Positions 28,933-38,587 are shown, counted from the first letter of the stretch. The stretch is 64,000 nucleotides of DNA from Mycobacterium saskatchewanense (GCF_010729105.1 NZ_AP022573.1:2914001-2978000); one strand, 5' to 3'. The notes: generated by a model not told the origin, from the letters alone. Translations and numbers: made by a program.

Positions 28933-28944
28933 GGACATGTGTCC
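28933..28944. promoter_or_regulatory. Candidate TetR operator, site 2 (over the tetR start)
   Basis: GGACATGTGTCC is a palindrome (GGACA-TG-TGTCC) overlapping the GTG start of the tetR gene at 28939, a typical place for autorepression. Confidence 0.5.
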
Positions 28945-29583
28945 AGCGATGCTTTGGTAGCGGTCGCGTCCGCGGCCGACCACCAAACCGGTCACGCGCC
29001 GCGCAACCGACGCCAGGAGGAGACGTTCCGGAAGGTGTTGGCCGCCGGCATCGAAACGCTGCGCGAGAAGTCGTACGCCGAGCTGACCGTGCGCGCGGTC
29101 GCGGCCCGCGCCAAGGTGGCACCCGCGACCGCGTACACCTACTTCTCGTCGAAAAACCATCTGATCGCCGAGGTCTACCTCGACCTGGTGCGACAGGTTC
29201 CCTTCTTCACCGATGTCAACGACCCGATGCCCACCCGGGTGGAACAGGTGTTGCGCCATCTGACGCTGGTGGTCGCCGACGAGCCCGAGGTCGGCGCGGC
29301 GTGCACGGCCGCGTTGCTCGGCGGCGGCGCCGACCCGGCGGTCCGGGCCGCGCGCGACCGGATCGGCGCCGAGATCCACCGGCGCATCGCCTCGGCCATC
29401 GGGCCGGGCGCCAATCCGGCCACCGTTTCCGCCCTGGAGATGGCCTTCTTCGGCGCGCTGGTTCAGGCCGGCAGCGGCCAATTCACCTACCGAGAGATAG
29501 CGGACCAGCTGACCTTCGTGGTGCGGTTGATCCTGGCGGGCGCCGGCGAGACGGGCGAGCGAGGAGACGGGGCGCAACGATGA
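28939..29583 (+). CDS. TetR-family transcriptional regulator (Rv0767c)
   Basis: A 214-residue TetR protein: FRKVLAAGIETLREKSYAEL, then AVAARAKVAPATAYTYFSS as the DNA-recognition element, and a helical C-terminal domain. The GTG at 28939 is the start nearest the fold; the longer frame upstream is not conserved in character. Its TGA overlaps the ATG of cyp123, so it heads the cyp123-SDR-cyp51-ferredoxin operon, and it diverges from aldA. It probably controls both sides through the RGACANNTGTCC sites. Confidence 0.88.
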   Translation: MSSDALVAVASAADHQTGHAPRNRRQEETFRKVLAAGIETLREKSYAELTVRAVAARAKVAPATAYTYFSSKNHLIAEVYLDLVRQVPFFTDVNDPMPTRVEQVLRHLTLVVADEPEVGAACTAALLGGGADPAVRAARDRIGAEIHRRIASAIGPGANPATVSALEMAFFGALVQAGSGQFTYREIADQLTFVVRLILAGAGETGERGDGAQR

Positions 29584-30806
29584 CCGTGCATGTCGACGAC
29601 CACGAAGTGGTCCTGGATCCCTACGACTACGACTTCCACGAAGACCCCTACCCCTACTACAAACGGTTGCGCGACGAGGCCCCGCTGTATCGCAACGAAA
29701 GCCTCAAATTCTGGGCGCTGTCGCGGCACCGCGACGTGCTGCAAGGGTTCCGGAACAGCACCACGCTGTCCAACAAGTACGGCGTCTCGTTGGACCCCGC
29801 GTCGCGGGGCCCGCATGCGAGCAAGACGATGTCGTTTCTGGCGATGGACGATCCCGCGCATCTGCGGCTGCGGACGTTGGTCTCAAGGGGGTTCACCCCG
29901 CGCCGGATTCGGGAACTCGAGCCCCGCGTCACCGAGATCGCGGTGCGGCACCTCAACACCATGCTGGCGAAGGCGAAGGACGGCGCCGACCACTGCGTCG
30001 ACTATGTCGACGAGTTCGCCGGGAAGCTGCCCATGGACGTCATCTCCGAATTGATGGGTGTGCCCGAGCCGGATCGGGTGCAGGTGCGGGCCTGGGCCGA
30101 TGGCGTCATGCACCGCGAGGAGGGTGTCACCGACGTGCCGCCCGAGGCGATCGAGGCCTCCCTCAACCTGATCGTCTACTACCAGGAGATGGTGGCCGAG
30201 CGCCGCAAGAAGCCCGCCGACGATCTGACCACCGCGCTGCTCGAGGCGGAGATCGACGGAGACCGGCTCACCGACGACGAAGTGCTCGGGTTCATGTTCC
30301 TGATGGTGATCGCCGGCAACGAGACGACGACCAAACTCCTTGCCAATGCGGCATTCTGGGGTCACAAGAACCCCAACCAACTGACGTCGGTTTATGCCGA
30401 CCTGTCCCGGGTGCCGCTGTGGGTCGAGGAGACGCTGCGTTACGACACCTCCAGCCAAATCCTGGCGCGGACGGTGTCCGGCGAACTCACGTTGTACGAC
30501 ATCACGATCCCCGAGGGTGACGTCCTGCTGCTGTTGCCCGGTTCGGCGCACCGCGACGAGCGGGTGTTCGCGAGGCCCGACGAGTACCAGATCGGCCGTG
30601 AGATAGGCCCCAACCTGCTGAGTTTCGGCAGCGGCGCGCACTTCTGCCTGGGCGCACACCTCGCCCGGATGGAAGCGCGAGTGGCGCTGACCGAATTGTT
30701 CAGGCGAATCCGCGGATACGAGGTGGACGAGGCCAACGCCGTCCGCGTCCACTCCAGCAATGTCCGCGGATTCGCCCACCTACCCATGAGCGTGGAGGTC
30801 CGCTGA
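29580..30806 (+). CDS. cyp123: Cytochrome P450 CYP123
   Basis: A 408-residue P450: I-helix MVIAGNETTTKLLAN, K-helix EETLRYD and haem loop LSFGSGAHFCLGAHLARME with Cys356. Position directly upstream of the SDR and cyp51 matches CYP123A1 (Rv0766c). The start has GAGGAG upstream and overlaps the tetR stop (ATGA). Its substrate is unknown; co-transcription with cyp51 suggests a lipid or sterol. Confidence 0.94.
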   Translation: MTVHVDDHEVVLDPYDYDFHEDPYPYYKRLRDEAPLYRNESLKFWALSRHRDVLQGFRNSTTLSNKYGVSLDPASRGPHASKTMSFLAMDDPAHLRLRTLVSRGFTPRRIRELEPRVTEIAVRHLNTMLAKAKDGADHCVDYVDEFAGKLPMDVISELMGVPEPDRVQVRAWADGVMHREEGVTDVPPEAIEASLNLIVYYQEMVAERRKKPADDLTTALLEAEIDGDRLTDDEVLGFMFLMVIAGNETTTKLLANAAFWGHKNPNQLTSVYADLSRVPLWVEETLRYDTSSQILARTVSGELTLYDITIPEGDVLLLLPGSAHRDERVFARPDEYQIGREIGPNLLSFGSGAHFCLGAHLARMEARVALTELFRRIRGYEVDEANAVRVHSSNVRGFAHLPMSVEVR

Positions 30807-31631
30807 ATGCCCCGCTTCGATCCCCTGCCCGAACGCCGCCCGGTGATCGTGGCTGGCGCTTCTTCCGGCATCGGAGAAGCCACCGCCATCGAACTCGCGG
30901 CGCACGGCTTTCCGGTCGCCCTGGGCGCCCGCCGGGTCGAGAAGCTCAACGACATCGTCGGCAAGATCAACGCGAACGGCGGCGAGGCGGTCGGGTTCCA
31001 CCTCGATGTGACCGATCCCAACTCGGTGAAAGCGTTTGTGGCGCAGTCGGTCGAAGCGCTCGGCGAGGTCGAGGTGATGGTGGCCGGCGCCGGTGACACC
31101 TACTTTGGGAAGCTCGCCGAGATCACCACCGACGAGTTCGAGTCGCAGCTGCAGATCCACCTCGTCGGCGCCAATCGGCTGGCCGCCGCGGTGCTCCCGG
31201 GAATGCTCGACCGGCAACGCGGCGACCTGATCTTCGTCGGCTCCGACGTAGCCCTGCGCCAGCGCCCGCACATGGGGGCTTACGGCGCGGCGAAGGCGGC
31301 GCTGGTCGCGATGGTCACCAATTTCCAGATGGAGCTGGAGGGCACCGGCGTGCGCGCCTCGATCGTGCACCCCGGACCGACGAAGACGTCGATGGGCTGG
31401 AGCCTGCCGGCCGAGAAGATCGGTCCCGCGCTGGAAGACTGGGCCAAGTGGGGTCAGGCGCGCCACGACTACTTCCTGCGGGCGGCCGACCTGGCACGAG
31501 CGATCACGTTCGTCGCCGAGACACCGCGCGGCGGTTTCATCGCGAACATGGAACTACAGCCCGAAGCCCCGTTGGCCGACAAGAAAGATCGACAGAAGCT
31601 CGCACTCGGCGAAGAGGGGATGCAGTCATGA
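30807..31631 (+). CDS. Short-chain dehydrogenase/reductase (Rv0765c)
   Basis: A 274-residue SDR with VAGASSGIGEATAIELAAHG and the catalytic Tyr-x3-Lys in MGAYGAAKAAL. The coenzyme motif is slightly unusual (AGASSGIG rather than TGASSGIG). It begins directly after the cyp123 stop and overlaps cyp51 by four bases. In the operon it could oxidise or reduce the product of one of the two P450s, for example a sterol 3-hydroxy or 4-carboxy group; this is inference. Confidence 0.9.
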   Translation: MPRFDPLPERRPVIVAGASSGIGEATAIELAAHGFPVALGARRVEKLNDIVGKINANGGEAVGFHLDVTDPNSVKAFVAQSVEALGEVEVMVAGAGDTYFGKLAEITTDEFESQLQIHLVGANRLAAAVLPGMLDRQRGDLIFVGSDVALRQRPHMGAYGAAKAALVAMVTNFQMELEGTGVRASIVHPGPTKTSMGWSLPAEKIGPALEDWAKWGQARHDYFLRAADLARAITFVAETPRGGFIANMELQPEAPLADKKDRQKLALGEEGMQS

Positions 31632-32983
31632 CAACCACCGCCATCGTGCCGCGGGTTTCCGGCGGCGAGGAAGAGCACGGCCACCTCGAGGAATTCCGCA
31701 CCAACCCAATCGGTTTGATGCAGCGGGTGCGCGACGAATGCGGCGACGTCGGCTGGTTCCAACTGGTCGACAAGCACGTGATCCTGTTGTCCGGCGCGCG
31801 TGCCAACGAGTTCTTCTTCCGGTCTGCCGACGAGGATCTGGATCAGGCCGAGGCGTATCCGTTCATGACGCCCATCTTCGGCAAGGGCGTGGTGTTCGAC
31901 GCCAGCCCGGAGCGGCGCAAGGAGATGCTGCACAACTCGGCGCTGCGCGGCGAGCAGATGAAGGGCCATGCGGCCACCATCGAGGGCGAGGTCAAGAAGA
32001 TGATCGCCGACTGGGGCGACGAGGGCGAGATCGAACTACTCGACTTCTTCGCCGAGCTGACCATCTACACGTCGACGGCCTGCCTGATCGGGCTGAAATT
32101 CCGCGAGCAACTCGACCACCGATTCGCCGAGTACTACCACATGCTCGAGCGCGGCACCGACCCGCTGTGTTACGTCGACCCGTACCTGCCGATCGAGAGC
32201 TTCCGCCTCCGCGACGAGGCGCGGGTGAAGCTGGTGGCATTGGTTCAGGAGATCATGGATCAGCGAATCGCCAACCCGCCCAAGGACAAGAGCGACCGCG
32301 ACATGCTCGACGTGCTGGTGTCGATCAAGGACGAGGAAGGCAAACCGCGGTTCTCGGCCGACGAGGTCACCGGCATGTTCATCTCGCTGATGTTCGCCGG
32401 GCATCACACGAGTTCGGGAACGTCGGCGTGGACGCTGATCGAACTGATCCGCCACCCCGAGGTGTACGCCGAGGTGCTGGCCGAGCTGGACGAGTTGTAC
32501 GCCGACGGCCAAGAGGTGAGCTTCCACGCGCTGCGCTCGATTCCCAAGCTGGACAACGTGGTCAAGGAGACGCTCCGCCTGCACCCGCCGCTGATCATCC
32601 TGATGCGCGTGGCCCAGGACGAGTTCGAGATCGAGGGCTTGCCGATCCACAAGGGCGACTACGTCGCCGCCTCCCCGGCGATCAGCAACCGGATTCCCGA
32701 GGACTTCCCCGACCCGGACGCCTTCAGGCCCGATCGGTACAACAAGCCCGAACAGGCCGACATCGTCAACCGGTGGACCTGGATTCCGTTCGGCGCCGGC
32801 CGGCACCGCTGCGTCGGCGCCGCTTTCGCTCAGATGCAGATCAAGGCGATCTTCTCGGTGTTGTTGCGCGAGTACGAGTTCGAGATGGCCCAGCCCGCCG
32901 ACAGCTACCACAACGACCACTCAAAGATGGTGGTGCAACTGGCCCGGCCCGCCAAAGCCCGCTACCGCAAGCGCACCGCCTAG
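31628..32983 (+). CDS. cyp51: Sterol 14-alpha-demethylase CYP51
   Basis: A 451-residue P450, the same length as the M. tuberculosis enzyme Rv0764c. The I-helix has the CYP51-type FAGHHTSSGTSAW instead of AGxDT, the K-helix is KETLRLHPP, and the haem loop is PFGAGRHRCVGAAF with Cys395. The B-helix region (DQAEAYPFMTPIFGKGVVFD) is the CYP51 substrate signature. It removes the 14-alpha-methyl group from sterols; its physiological substrate in mycobacteria is debated. The ferredoxin gene follows after 9 bp. Confidence 0.97.
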   Translation: MTTTAIVPRVSGGEEEHGHLEEFRTNPIGLMQRVRDECGDVGWFQLVDKHVILLSGARANEFFFRSADEDLDQAEAYPFMTPIFGKGVVFDASPERRKEMLHNSALRGEQMKGHAATIEGEVKKMIADWGDEGEIELLDFFAELTIYTSTACLIGLKFREQLDHRFAEYYHMLERGTDPLCYVDPYLPIESFRLRDEARVKLVALVQEIMDQRIANPPKDKSDRDMLDVLVSIKDEEGKPRFSADEVTGMFISLMFAGHHTSSGTSAWTLIELIRHPEVYAEVLAELDELYADGQEVSFHALRSIPKLDNVVKETLRLHPPLIILMRVAQDEFEIEGLPIHKGDYVAASPAISNRIPEDFPDPDAFRPDRYNKPEQADIVNRWTWIPFGAGRHRCVGAAFAQMQIKAIFSVLLREYEFEMAQPADSYHNDHSKMVVQLARPAKARYRKRTA

Positions 32984-33217
<234 letters not shown>

Positions 33218-33218
33218 C

Positions 33219-33758
33219 ATGGCGTCACGCGAGGAACTGGAGGCGTGGGTCGACCGCTGGCTGCGGGCCAACAAGGAGTGCGAAAAGGCCGGCGACTGGC
33301 GGCCGTTGGGGGACTTCTACGCCCGGGACGCCACATACGGCTGGAACATCGGCCCCAAGGAAGACGTGATGTGCGTCGGGGTCGACGAGATCCGCGACAT
33401 CGCTCTCGGCTTGGAGATGGAGGGCCTGGAGAACTGGGTGTACGAGTACCAGAAGGTACTCATCGACGAGAAGCAAGGCGAGATCGTCGGCTTCTGGAAG
33501 CAGATCGTCAACAAATCCGACGGCACCCAGGACGAGATCTACGGCATCGGGGGGAGCTGGTTCCGCCTCAACGCCGACAACCTCATCGAATGGCAGCGGG
33601 ACTTCTTCGACTTCGGTCACGTCGCGAAGATGTTCGCGACGCTGATCGAATCGGGTGACCTGAGCCCCGGCATGCAGAAGCGGATCGAGCGCAGCGTCGC
33701 CGGCGAGAAGCTGCCCGGCTACTACCCGCTGGGGCAGACCCCGGTGCCGATCTGGTGA
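33219..33758 (+). CDS. SnoaL/NTF2-like protein (Rv0762c)
   Basis: A 179-residue protein with a cone-shaped alpha+beta fold pattern: LEAWVDRWLRANKECEKAGDW, LGDFYARDATYGWNIGP, and EIVGFWKQI with GGSWFRLN later. Such folds act as small-molecule isomerases, cyclases or hydratases, but I see no diagnostic active site. The ATG comes one base after the ferredoxin stop with AAGGAGGG upstream, so it belongs to the cyp51 operon. Confidence 0.78.
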   Translation: MASREELEAWVDRWLRANKECEKAGDWRPLGDFYARDATYGWNIGPKEDVMCVGVDEIRDIALGLEMEGLENWVYEYQKVLIDEKQGEIVGFWKQIVNKSDGTQDEIYGIGGSWFRLNADNLIEWQRDFFDFGHVAKMFATLIESGDLSPGMQKRIERSVAGEKLPGYYPLGQTPVPIW

Positions 33759-33810
33759 GCCGGCATCCCATGGCCGCGACCGCGCTCTGGCAACCAACCA
33801 AGCATTTGAT

Positions 33811-33892
33811 TTGTCGCACGCGCTATGCTGACGCGACAAGGGTGCCTGTGGCACTCGTCACCACACCTGCCGGGCGGGACGAGCCCCGGCAG
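33811..33892 (+). promoter_or_regulatory. Structured promoter/leader upstream of adhB
   Basis: The 169-bp gap between Rv0762c and adhB has three symmetric elements: an inverted repeat TTGTCGC (33811-33817) / GCGACAA (33833-33839) that spans a -10-like TATGCT at 33824; a small hairpin GTGCC-TGT-GGCAC (33842-33854); and an 8-bp stem CTGCCGGG (33867-33874) / CCCGGCAG (33885-33892). The first looks like an operator on the promoter; the others would lie in the 5' leader. No T-run follows the last stem. Confidence 0.5.
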
Positions 33893-33927
33893 TCTCAATT
33901 CAAAGGCGAAATGGGGTCAGGTCCAAC

Positions 33928-35055
33928 GTGAAGACAAAAGGCGCACTGATCTGGGAGTTCAACCAGCCGTGGTCCATCGAGGAAATCGAGATCGGCGACC
34001 CGCAAGCGCATGAGGTCAAGATCCAGATGGAGGCGGCGGGCATGTGCCACTCCGACCACCACCTGGTGACCGGCGGCATCCCGATGGCGGGTTTCCCCGT
34101 GCTCGGCGGGCATGAGGGTGCCGGCATCGTCACCGAGGTCGGCCCCGGTGTGGAAGACATCGCCCCCGGTGACCACGTCGTCCTGTCCTTCATTCCGTCC
34201 TGTGGGCAATGCGCGACCTGCCAGGCCGGCATGCGCAACCTGTGCGACCTCGGGGCCGGGCTGCTCGGCGGCGCCGCGGTATCCGACGGCACGTTCCGGA
34301 TCCAGGCCCGCGGCCAGAACGTCTTCCCCATGACGCTGCTGGGCACGTTCTCGCCGTACATGGTCGTGCACCGCGCCTCGGTGGTGAAGATCGACCCTGC
34401 GGTCCCGTTCGAGGTGGCCGCGCTCGTCGGCTGCGGCGTGACCACCGGATACGGTTCGGCGGTCCGCACCGCCGACATCCGGCCCGGCCAGGACGTCGCG
34501 ATCGTCGGTGTCGGCGGCGTCGGTATGGCGGCGCTGCAGGGCGCGGTGAACGCCGGCGCGCGGTACATCTTCGCGATCGATCCGGTCGAGTGGAAGCGCG
34601 ACCAGGCCCTGAAGTTCGGCGCCACCCATGTTTACCCCGACATCAATGCGGCGCTGATGGGCATCGCCGAGGTCACCTACGGCCTGATGGCCCACAAGGT
34701 GGTGGTCACGGTCGGCGAGCTGCACGGCGCCGACGTCGACAACTACCTCAACATCACCCAGAAGGGCGGCACCTGCGTGCTGACCGCCATCGGGAGCCTG
34801 CTCGACACCAACGTGAACCTGAACCTGGCCATGCTCACCCTCATGCAGAAGAACCTGCAGGGCACCATCTTCGGCGGCGGCAACCCGCAGTACGACATCC
34901 CGCAGCTGCTGTCGATGTACACGGCCGGCAAGCTGAACCTGGACGACATGGTCACCACCCAGTACCGCCTCGAGCAGATCAACGAGGGGTACCAGGACAT
35001 GCTGAACGGCAAGAACATTCGCGGGGTCATCCGCTATACGGACGCCGATCGGTAG
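33928..35055 (+). CDS. adhB: Zinc-containing alcohol dehydrogenase, NDMA-dependent type (AdhB)
   Basis: A 375-residue medium-chain alcohol dehydrogenase (Rv0761c). The catalytic zinc site is Cys40 (MCHSDHH) with His62/Glu63 (GHEGAG); the structural zinc cysteines are 92, 95, 98 and 106 in SCGQCATCQAGMRNLC. VGVGGVGMAALQGA is the NAD site, with nicotinoprotein-like features (NDMA-dependent family). The start is the ATG at 33928, after GGGTCAGG. It likely has its own promoter in the structured gap upstream. Confidence 0.92.
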   Translation: MKTKGALIWEFNQPWSIEEIEIGDPQAHEVKIQMEAAGMCHSDHHLVTGGIPMAGFPVLGGHEGAGIVTEVGPGVEDIAPGDHVVLSFIPSCGQCATCQAGMRNLCDLGAGLLGGAAVSDGTFRIQARGQNVFPMTLLGTFSPYMVVHRASVVKIDPAVPFEVAALVGCGVTTGYGSAVRTADIRPGQDVAIVGVGGVGMAALQGAVNAGARYIFAIDPVEWKRDQALKFGATHVYPDINAALMGIAEVTYGLMAHKVVVTVGELHGADVDNYLNITQKGGTCVLTAIGSLLDTNVNLNLAMLTLMQKNLQGTIFGGGNPQYDIPQLLSMYTAGKLNLDDMVTTQYRLEQINEGYQDMLNGKNIRGVIRYTDADR

Positions 35056-35084
35056 GCGCACCCGCGCGAAGGCCCGGCTCTCGA

Positions 35085-35441
35085 GTGGCCGGCTTCCCGC
35101 ACCTGATGACGCCGGGACGGATCGGCGCCATGACGCTGCACAATCGGGTAGTCATGTCTCCGATGGAGACCATGTACGGCACCCCGGACGCGCTGCCGTC
35201 GCGGCGCACGCGTGACTACTTCGCAGCCCGCGCCAGGAGCGGCGTCCGCGTGATCACGCTGGGCGCCACCGGGGTCGACAACCGGCACCCCGAGACGTCC
35301 GCCGAGCCGCACCTGGCCACCGACGACGCCGTCGCCGCGGCCATGCCCGGCGCTGAGGTCCACGCCGCCGGCGACTGCACCGGACTTGGGCTCATCCGTG
35401 ACGCCACCGAGGACGGCGCACGCGCCGCGTGCGCAATCTAG
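35085..35441 (+). pseudogene. FMN-dependent ene-reductase/dienoyl-CoA reductase, internal in-frame deletion
   Basis: A frame of 118 codons joins the very beginning of an old-yellow-enzyme/2,4-dienoyl-CoA reductase-like protein (FPHLMTPGRIGAMTLHNRVV, then MSPMETMYGT) to its very end (AEVHAAGDCTGLGLIRDATE). The family has about 650 residues, so more than 500 are missing between roughly 35310 and 35345. The FMN barrel, Fe-S cysteines and most of the NAD domain are gone; no function is expected. It sits between adhB and the isomerase-like gene and may once have served the sterol-related cluster. Confidence 0.75.
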
Positions 35442-35455
35442 AGACAGGAGAAGAT

Positions 35456-35881
35456 ATGACCCAGATCGAGCAGTCCCAGGCCTCCCCGGCGCTGACCGCG
35501 TCGCAGAACTCGTGGCGCTGCGTGCAAGCGCACGACCGCGAGGGCTGGTTGGCATTGATGGCCGACGACGTCGTCGTCGAGGACCCGATCGGCAAGTCCG
35601 TCACCAACCCCGACGGCACCGGCGTCCGCGGCAAGGAGGCCGTCGGCGCGTTCTTCGACACCAACATCGCGGCCAACCAGCTCACCATCACCTGCGAGGA
35701 GACGTTCCCGTCCAGCTCCCCCGACGAGATCGCCCATATCCTGGTGTTGGACAGCAAGTTTGAAGGCGGGGTCACCAGCTCGGTGCGTGGGGTGTTCACC
35801 TACAAGGTCAACGAGGCCGGGCTCATCACGAACATGCGCGGCTACTGGAACCTCGACATGATGAAGTTCGGCCAGGAATAG
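35456..35881 (+). CDS. Ketosteroid isomerase-like protein (Rv0760c)
   Basis: A 141-residue NTF2/KSI-fold protein: [20 protein letters not shown], then [10 protein letters not shown] with the acidic residues of the active-site cone, and [14 protein letters not shown] at the end. The M. tuberculosis homologue has a KSI-like structure that binds steroids, though isomerase activity was weak or not found, as I recall. ACAGGAG precedes the ATG at 35456. The closeness to cyp51 suggests a steroid-binding role. Confidence 0.87.
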   Translation: MTQIEQSQASPALTASQNSWRCVQAHDREGWLALMADDVVVEDPIGKSVTNPDGTGVRGKEAVGAFFDTNIAANQLTITCEETFPSSSPDEIAHILVLDSKFEGGVTSSVRGVFTYKVNEAGLITNMRGYWNLDMMKFGQE

Positions 35882-35979
35882 CGTTCCGCCCGAGGCTTGC
35901 CGGCGAGATTGCGGTCCCGGTCGCCGCGGGACGGCAACCGCGACCGTCGGGGCAATTTCGGCGTACCTATGCTGGGCCC

Positions 35980-36384
35980 ATGGCTTCGATCTTCACCAAG
36001 ATCATCAACCGTGAACTTCCCGGCCGCTTCGTCTACGAGGACGACGACATCGTCGCCTTCCTGACGATCGAGCCGATGACCCAGGGCCACACGCTGGTGG
36101 TGCCCCGGGCCGAGGTCGATCAGTGGCAGGACGTCGACGGGGCGACGTTCGCCCGCGTCATGGGCGTGAGCCAGCTGATCGGCAAGGCAGTGTGCAAGGC
36201 GTTCCGTACCGAGCGGGCCGGCATGATCATCGCCGGGCTGGAGGTTCCGCACCTGCACGTGCACGTGTTTCCCACCCGAAGCCTGAGCGACTTCGGTTTC
36301 GCAACCGTCGACCGCAATCCGTCGCCGGAGTCCCTCGACGAGGCGCAGGCCAAGATCAAGGCGGCCCTGGCTCAGCTGGCGTGA
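35980..36384 (+). CDS. HIT-family nucleotide-binding hydrolase (Rv0759c)
   Basis: A 134-residue HIT protein. The histidine triad is His91, His93 and His95 in PHLHVHVF; the N-terminal [19 protein letters not shown] is typical of HINT-like purine nucleoside phosphoramidases. The gene ends inside the 3' end of phoR on the other strand (13-bp overlap). Confidence 0.93.
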   Translation: MASIFTKIINRELPGRFVYEDDDIVAFLTIEPMTQGHTLVVPRAEVDQWQDVDGATFARVMGVSQLIGKAVCKAFRTERAGMIIAGLEVPHLHVHVFPTRSLSDFGFATVDRNPSPESLDEAQAKIKAALAQLA

Positions 36385-37832
36385 GCCGGCTCGGGCGTGG
36401 ACGCCTCGCTCACGCGCGGCAGCGTGACGCGGAAGCAGCAGCCCTCGCCGGGTGACGTCGTCAGGGTGACCCTGCCGCCGTGCGCGCGCACCAACGAGTC
36501 GACGATGGACAGACCGAGGCCGGTGCCGCCGCTGGCGCGCGCCCGTGACGAGTCGGTGCGGTAGAACCGCTCGAACACTCGGGAGGCGTCCTGCTCGCTC
36601 ATGCCCGGGCCCTGGTCGGCCACCTCGAGCACCGCGTCGTCGCCCGCGGTGCCGACCCGGACGGTGACGTCGGCCGTCGGCGGCGTGTGTTGCAGGGCGT
36701 TCGCGATGAGGTTGCTCAGCACCTGACGGATTCGTGGCTCGTCCCCGACCACTTCCGGGGTGCCGGGGCCGTCGAGGACCTTCAGCGTGATGCGGCGCTT
36801 CGGGTCGACGGCCTGCGCGTCGTGCACGGCGTCGCTGGCCAGGGCCAGCAGGTCGACGCGATGGTGCTCGAGCGGTCGCTGCACGTCCAGGCGGGCCAGC
36901 AGCAGCAGATCGTCCACCAGCAGCCCCATCCGGCTGGCTTCGCTTTCGATCCGCGACAGCAGCATCGCCACGTCGCGGGCGGCGCCCTGTCGATAGAGTT
37001 CGGCGAAGCCGCGGATGGACGTCAGCGGGGTGCGCAGCTCGTGGCTGGCGTCGGTGATGAACCGCCGCATCCGTTCCTCGGAGCCGCGGGCCTTTTCGGC
37101 CGACGACTCCGAGGAGGCAAGCGCCTGCTGGATCTGGGTCAGCATCCCATTGATAGCCAGGGACAGCCGGCCGACCTCGGTGCGGGGGTCACGCTCGGGA
37201 ACGCGGCGATCCCGCTGGCCCGCCGCGATCGCGGCGGCGGTCTGTTCCACCTCGGCAAGCGGCCGCAGGCTGCGGTGCACCACTGCAAAGCTGGCGATCC
37301 CGACCACGGCCAGCACCGCCACCCCGATGCCGATCTGCAGCCAGACCAGGGAGCCGACGGTGTGCTGCACGTCAGACAGGTCGATCGCGACGGTCGTCAG
37401 ACCGTTCGCCCCACGCACCGAAACGGCCCGCCACTGGATGTCGGAGCCGTTGACCGACGGCAGTGTCGTCGGGTTGGAGCCCACGTCGTTGTCGGGCGGT
37501 AGGGCCGGCTCGGCGTTGCGGTCGTTGATGGCGGTGAAGGGGGTGCCGCCGGGGCCGATGCCCCGGACGTAGAACTTGGACGGCGGGCGGCCCGGGTCTG
37601 GCCCCTCGTACGGGGGCGGAGATTGCCGCCGGGGGGCCTGGGCCCAGCCGCGGGACGCGTCGAGCAGCGTCTGGTCGATCCGGCTGATGAGGCTGTGCCG
37701 CAGGATGGACGTGACCGCGAGGCCCGAGACGGCGAGGCCGCACGCCACCAACACCAGGGTGGCCGCGACCAGCCCGACCCGTAGTGGCACTCCGCGCCGA
37801 TACCTTCTTGCCATTTCCGTATTCTTCGTCAC
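36372..37832 (-). CDS. phoR: Sensor histidine kinase PhoR
   Basis: A 486-residue membrane sensor kinase. Helix 1 is near residues 18-42, a periplasmic Pro-rich sensor domain follows, helix 2 lies near 162-185, then a HAMP segment ([15 protein letters not shown]), the dimerisation box with phospho-acceptor His264 in [10 protein letters not shown], and the ATPase motifs DQGPGMSE (G1) and [10 protein letters not shown] (G2). It autophosphorylates and passes phosphate to PhoP, a pH- and stress-responsive system controlling lipids and virulence in M. tuberculosis. GTG start; 35 bp after phoP. Confidence 0.97.
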   Translation of the reverse strand: MTKNTEMARRYRRGVPLRVGLVAATLVLVACGLAVSGLAVTSILRHSLISRIDQTLLDASRGWAQAPRRQSPPPYEGPDPGRPPSKFYVRGIGPGGTPFTAINDRNAEPALPPDNDVGSNPTTLPSVNGSDIQWRAVSVRGANGLTTVAIDLSDVQHTVGSLVWLQIGIGVAVLAVVGIASFAVVHRSLRPLAEVEQTAAAIAAGQRDRRVPERDPRTEVGRLSLAINGMLTQIQQALASSESSAEKARGSEERMRRFITDASHELRTPLTSIRGFAELYRQGAARDVAMLLSRIESEASRMGLLVDDLLLLARLDVQRPLEHHRVDLLALASDAVHDAQAVDPKRRITLKVLDGPGTPEVVGDEPRIRQVLSNLIANALQHTPPTADVTVRVGTAGDDAVLEVADQGPGMSEQDASRVFERFYRTDSSRARASGGTGLGLSIVDSLVRAHGGRVTLTTSPGEGCCFRVTLPRVSEASTPEPAHAS

Positions 37833-37867
37833 CAGTCGTCACCTCGCCGCATGACCCGAGCGTGCGC

Positions 37868-38587
37868 TCAGCGCGGCTCCCGCAGCACATAACCCACACC
37901 GCGCAGGGTGTGCAGGAGCCGCTTCTCGCCGGTGTCGATCTTGCGGCGCAGGTAGGAAACATAGGACTCGACGACGTTGACGTCACCGCCGAAGTCGTAG
38001 CGCCACACGTGGTCGAGGATCTTCGGTTTGCTCAGCACCGTGCCCGCGTTGATCACGAAGTAGCGCAGCAGGGTGAACTCGGTCGGCGACAGCGAGACCG
38101 GCTCCCCGGCTTTCCACACCTCGTGGGTCTCCTCGTCCAGCTCAATGTCGGCAAAGCTCAGGCGGGCATTGCGCGGTTCGGCCCCGCCCTTGCCGGCGCG
38201 GCGCAGGATGACCCGCAGCCGGGCGACCACTTCCTCCAGGCTGAATGGTTTGGTGACGTAGTCGTCGCCGCCGAGCGTCAGGCCGGCGATCTTGTCCTGC
38301 AGCGAGTCGCGGGCGGTCAGGAAGAGCGCCGGCGCGTCGATACCGTCGGCGCGCAACCGCCGCAACACCCCGAAACCGTCCATTCCGGGCATCATCACGT
38401 CGAGGATCACGGCGTCGGGTCGGGCCTCGCGGGCACGGTCCAGAGCCTGTGCCCCGTTGGTCGCGGTATAGACCTCGAACCCCTGGAACTTCAGGCTCAC
38501 GGAGAGCAGTTCGACAATGTTGGCCTCGTCGTCGACCACCAAAACGCGGGCCTCCGGTTTCGATTCGCTTGATGCAGCCGCTGTCAT
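37868..38587 (-). CDS. phoP: Response regulator PhoP
   Basis: A 239-residue OmpR/PhoB-type regulator. Receiver domain: DD at 19-20, phospho-acceptor Asp63 in AVILDVMMPGMDGF, Lys113 in VTKPFSLEEV. The C-terminal winged helix has SLSPTEFTLLRYF and the recognition helix in VVESYVSYLRRKID. It is nearly identical in character to M. tuberculosis PhoP apart from a divergent N-terminal tail. The ATG at 38587 is used; the homologue has a slightly longer N-terminus. Co-transcribed with phoR. Confidence 0.97.
   Translation of the reverse strand: MTAAASSESKPEARVLVVDDEANIVELLSVSLKFQGFEVYTATNGAQALDRAREARPDAVILDVMMPGMDGFGVLRRLRADGIDAPALFLTARDSLQDKIAGLTLGGDDYVTKPFSLEEVVARLRVILRRAGKGGAEPRNARLSFADIELDEETHEVWKAGEPVSLSPTEFTLLRYFVINAGTVLSKPKILDHVWRYDFGGDVNVVESYVSYLRRKIDTGEKRLLHTLRGVGYVLREPR

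Noticed and set aside
33867..33892. Rho-independent terminator after Rv0762c
   Set aside because: The stem is strong but no run of T follows and it is 35 bp before adhB; a leader structure is more likely.
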